Of a DNA stretch of 7,407 nucleotides, positions 6,997 to 7,407 are shown in pieces. A program made the translations under genes and the position numbers. Under the pieces are notes generated by a model. The model made no database searches, was not told the DNA's origin, and saw only the letters and a list, made by a program, of their open reading frames with translations. Each line of letters opens with the position of its first letter. Position 1 is the first letter of the stretch. This DNA comes from Candidatus Latescibacterota bacterium (GTDB lineage Bacteria > Latescibacterota > UBA2968 > UBA8231), in NCBI GenBank assembly GCA_003529325.1, contig DPVW01000162.1:7397-14803 (forward strand), read 5' to 3'.

Positions 6997-7022
6997 TACC
7001 TTTTCCCTCTTGCTGCCGATAA
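6997..7022 (+). promoter_or_regulatory. Candidate sigma-28 (FliA) flagellar promoter
   Basis: GCCGATAA at 7015-7022 matches the sigma-28 -10 consensus at all eight positions. Fourteen bases upstream, at 6997-7000, is TACC, a poor match to the TAAA of the -35 box. Transcription would begin about 7 bases after the -10, just ahead of the ATG at 7038, giving a leader of about 10 bases. The next gene encodes a flagellar-rod-like protein, which makes the match biologically coherent. The weak -35 and short leader keep confidence moderate. Confidence 0.5.
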
Positions 7023-7037
7023 AACAATAGAGCCCCC

Positions 7038-7340
7038 ATGCAACGATCTCTCGCCATCTCATCCTCCGGCCTGCGACATGCCGACACCCGTCAATGGGCG
7101 ACGGCGCACAACAGCGCCAATCTGACGGCGGCGACGACGGTTGTGCGTACCACTGCCGTCGAGCAACGCTTCGAGCAGCGCTTCCAACTCGGGGCTATCG
7201 ATGCCCCCATGGGTCGATCAGTCGACGCGGTTGGTCTGGCGGTGGAGCAGATCGCGACCGTGCATCATGCTGGCGCTGTCGTCAATGTGGTCCGAACCAG
7301 CGACGAAATGTTGGGTTCCCTGATCGACATTCTCGGCTGA
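7038..7340 (+). CDS. Small flagellar basal-body rod-like protein (FlgC/FlgB type)
   Basis: This is a 100-residue protein. The N-terminal part, LAISSSGLRHADTRQWATAH then NSANL (residues 5-29), follows the rod/hook pattern of an A-L-x-I-x-x-S-G-L helix with a later N-x-A-N. The C-terminal part, AVEQIATVHHAGAVVNVVRT then SDEMLGSLIDI, follows the C-terminal rod helix of FlgC, FlgE and FlgG, where an N-x-V-x-(R/K)-T-x-D-E-M-L-G pattern is usual. The two helices are joined by only about 35 residues. The protein is thus shorter than FlgC or FlgB (130-140) and like the short flagellar-rod-like proteins found alone outside main flagellar operons. In rod proteins these helices pair as a coiled coil and mediate assembly; no cleavable signal peptide is expected. 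The ribosome binding site is weak (AGAG before CCCCC). A sigma-28-like -10 box just upstream supports a flagellar role. A new frame opens 4 bases after its stop. Confidence 0.65.
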   Translation: MQRSLAISSSGLRHADTRQWATAHNSANLTAATTVVRTTAVEQRFEQRFQLGAIDAPMGRSVDAVGLAVEQIATVHHAGAVVNVVRTSDEMLGSLIDILG

Positions 7341-7344
7341 TGTG

Positions 7345-7407
7345 ATGCTTCCCGGTGGCCGCCTGACACTGCTGATCATTCCCGAAGAAGGGGGGCGAAC
7401 GTACGAA
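7345..7407 (+). CDS. N-terminus of a further protein, possibly an M23-type cell-wall peptidase (partial)
   Basis: An open frame starts at ATG 7345 (or GTG 7342, adding one residue) and runs off the right edge, giving 21 codons: MLPGGRLTLLIIPEEGGRTY and E. The short leader followed by LTLLIIPEEGGRTYE resembles the cytoplasmic start of M23 peptidoglycan endopeptidases, in which a strand ending in the IPE/VPE region precedes a transmembrane helix. That helix would lie beyond the window. The start is 4 bases after the flagellar-like gene's stop, so the two are probably co-transcribed. The existence of the gene is fairly likely. The family call is tentative because so little is visible. Confidence 0.5.
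   Translation, partial: MLPGGRLTLLIIPEEGGRTYE

Noticed and set aside
6982..7004. GTCC-GAA-GGAC hairpin followed by TTTT as a terminator of the isomerase gene
   Set aside because: The stem has only four pairs plus one possible wobble, and the T run starts eight bases after the stem and is interrupted by C's.

Overview
The window is GC-rich bacterial DNA, about 60% G+C by eye. It is dense with genes and shows no rRNA, tRNA, CRISPR array or complete insertion sequence. The gene mix is three tandem phytanoyl-CoA-dioxygenase-like (PhyH) oxygenases, a Gfo/Idh/MocA oxidoreductase, a xylose-isomerase-like TIM-barrel enzyme, an MlrC-type M81 metallopeptidase, and remnants of a large alpha/beta hydrolase and of a uroporphyrinogen-decarboxylase-like protein. 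Such sets of paralogous small-molecule enzymes are typical of uncultured catabolic lineages such as Latescibacterota, Poribacteria or Planctomycetota. That placement is an inference from gene content only. The right edge carries a small flagellar-rod-like protein, so the organism is probably motile or descends from a motile one.

Layout: (1) 1-1538, minus strand: an MlrC-like metallopeptidase that lacks only its extreme C-terminus at the left edge. (2) 1591-2391, plus strand: a decayed alpha/beta hydrolase gene, readable in pieces across all three frames, with at least four frame changes and two inferred internal deletions. (3) 2422-2544, minus strand: a probable scrap of the C-terminus of a URO-D-like enzyme. 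(4) 2572-5053, plus strand: three PhyH-family oxygenase genes in a tight, apparently translationally coupled operon (4-bp overlap, then an 8-bp gap). (5) 5071-6087, minus strand: a Gfo/Idh/MocA oxidoreductase convergent with the oxygenases. (6) 6133-6957, plus strand: a sugar-isomerase-like TIM barrel divergent from the oxidoreductase. (7) 7015-7407, plus strand: a perfect sigma-28 -10 box, a 100-residue FlgC/FlgB-like protein, and the first codons of another gene that may encode an M23-type cell-wall peptidase.

The intact enzymes from 1 to 6957 look like a catabolic island. The oxygenases would hydroxylate, and so open or dealkylate, an organic substrate. The oxidoreductase and isomerase would process a sugar or polyol-like product, and the M81 hydrolase would act on amide or peptide bonds. 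The substrate cannot be read from the sequence. The segment 1591-2571 holds two dead genes between live ones and appears to be an eroding piece of a formerly larger cluster. From about 6958 onward the content changes to flagellar and cell-envelope functions.
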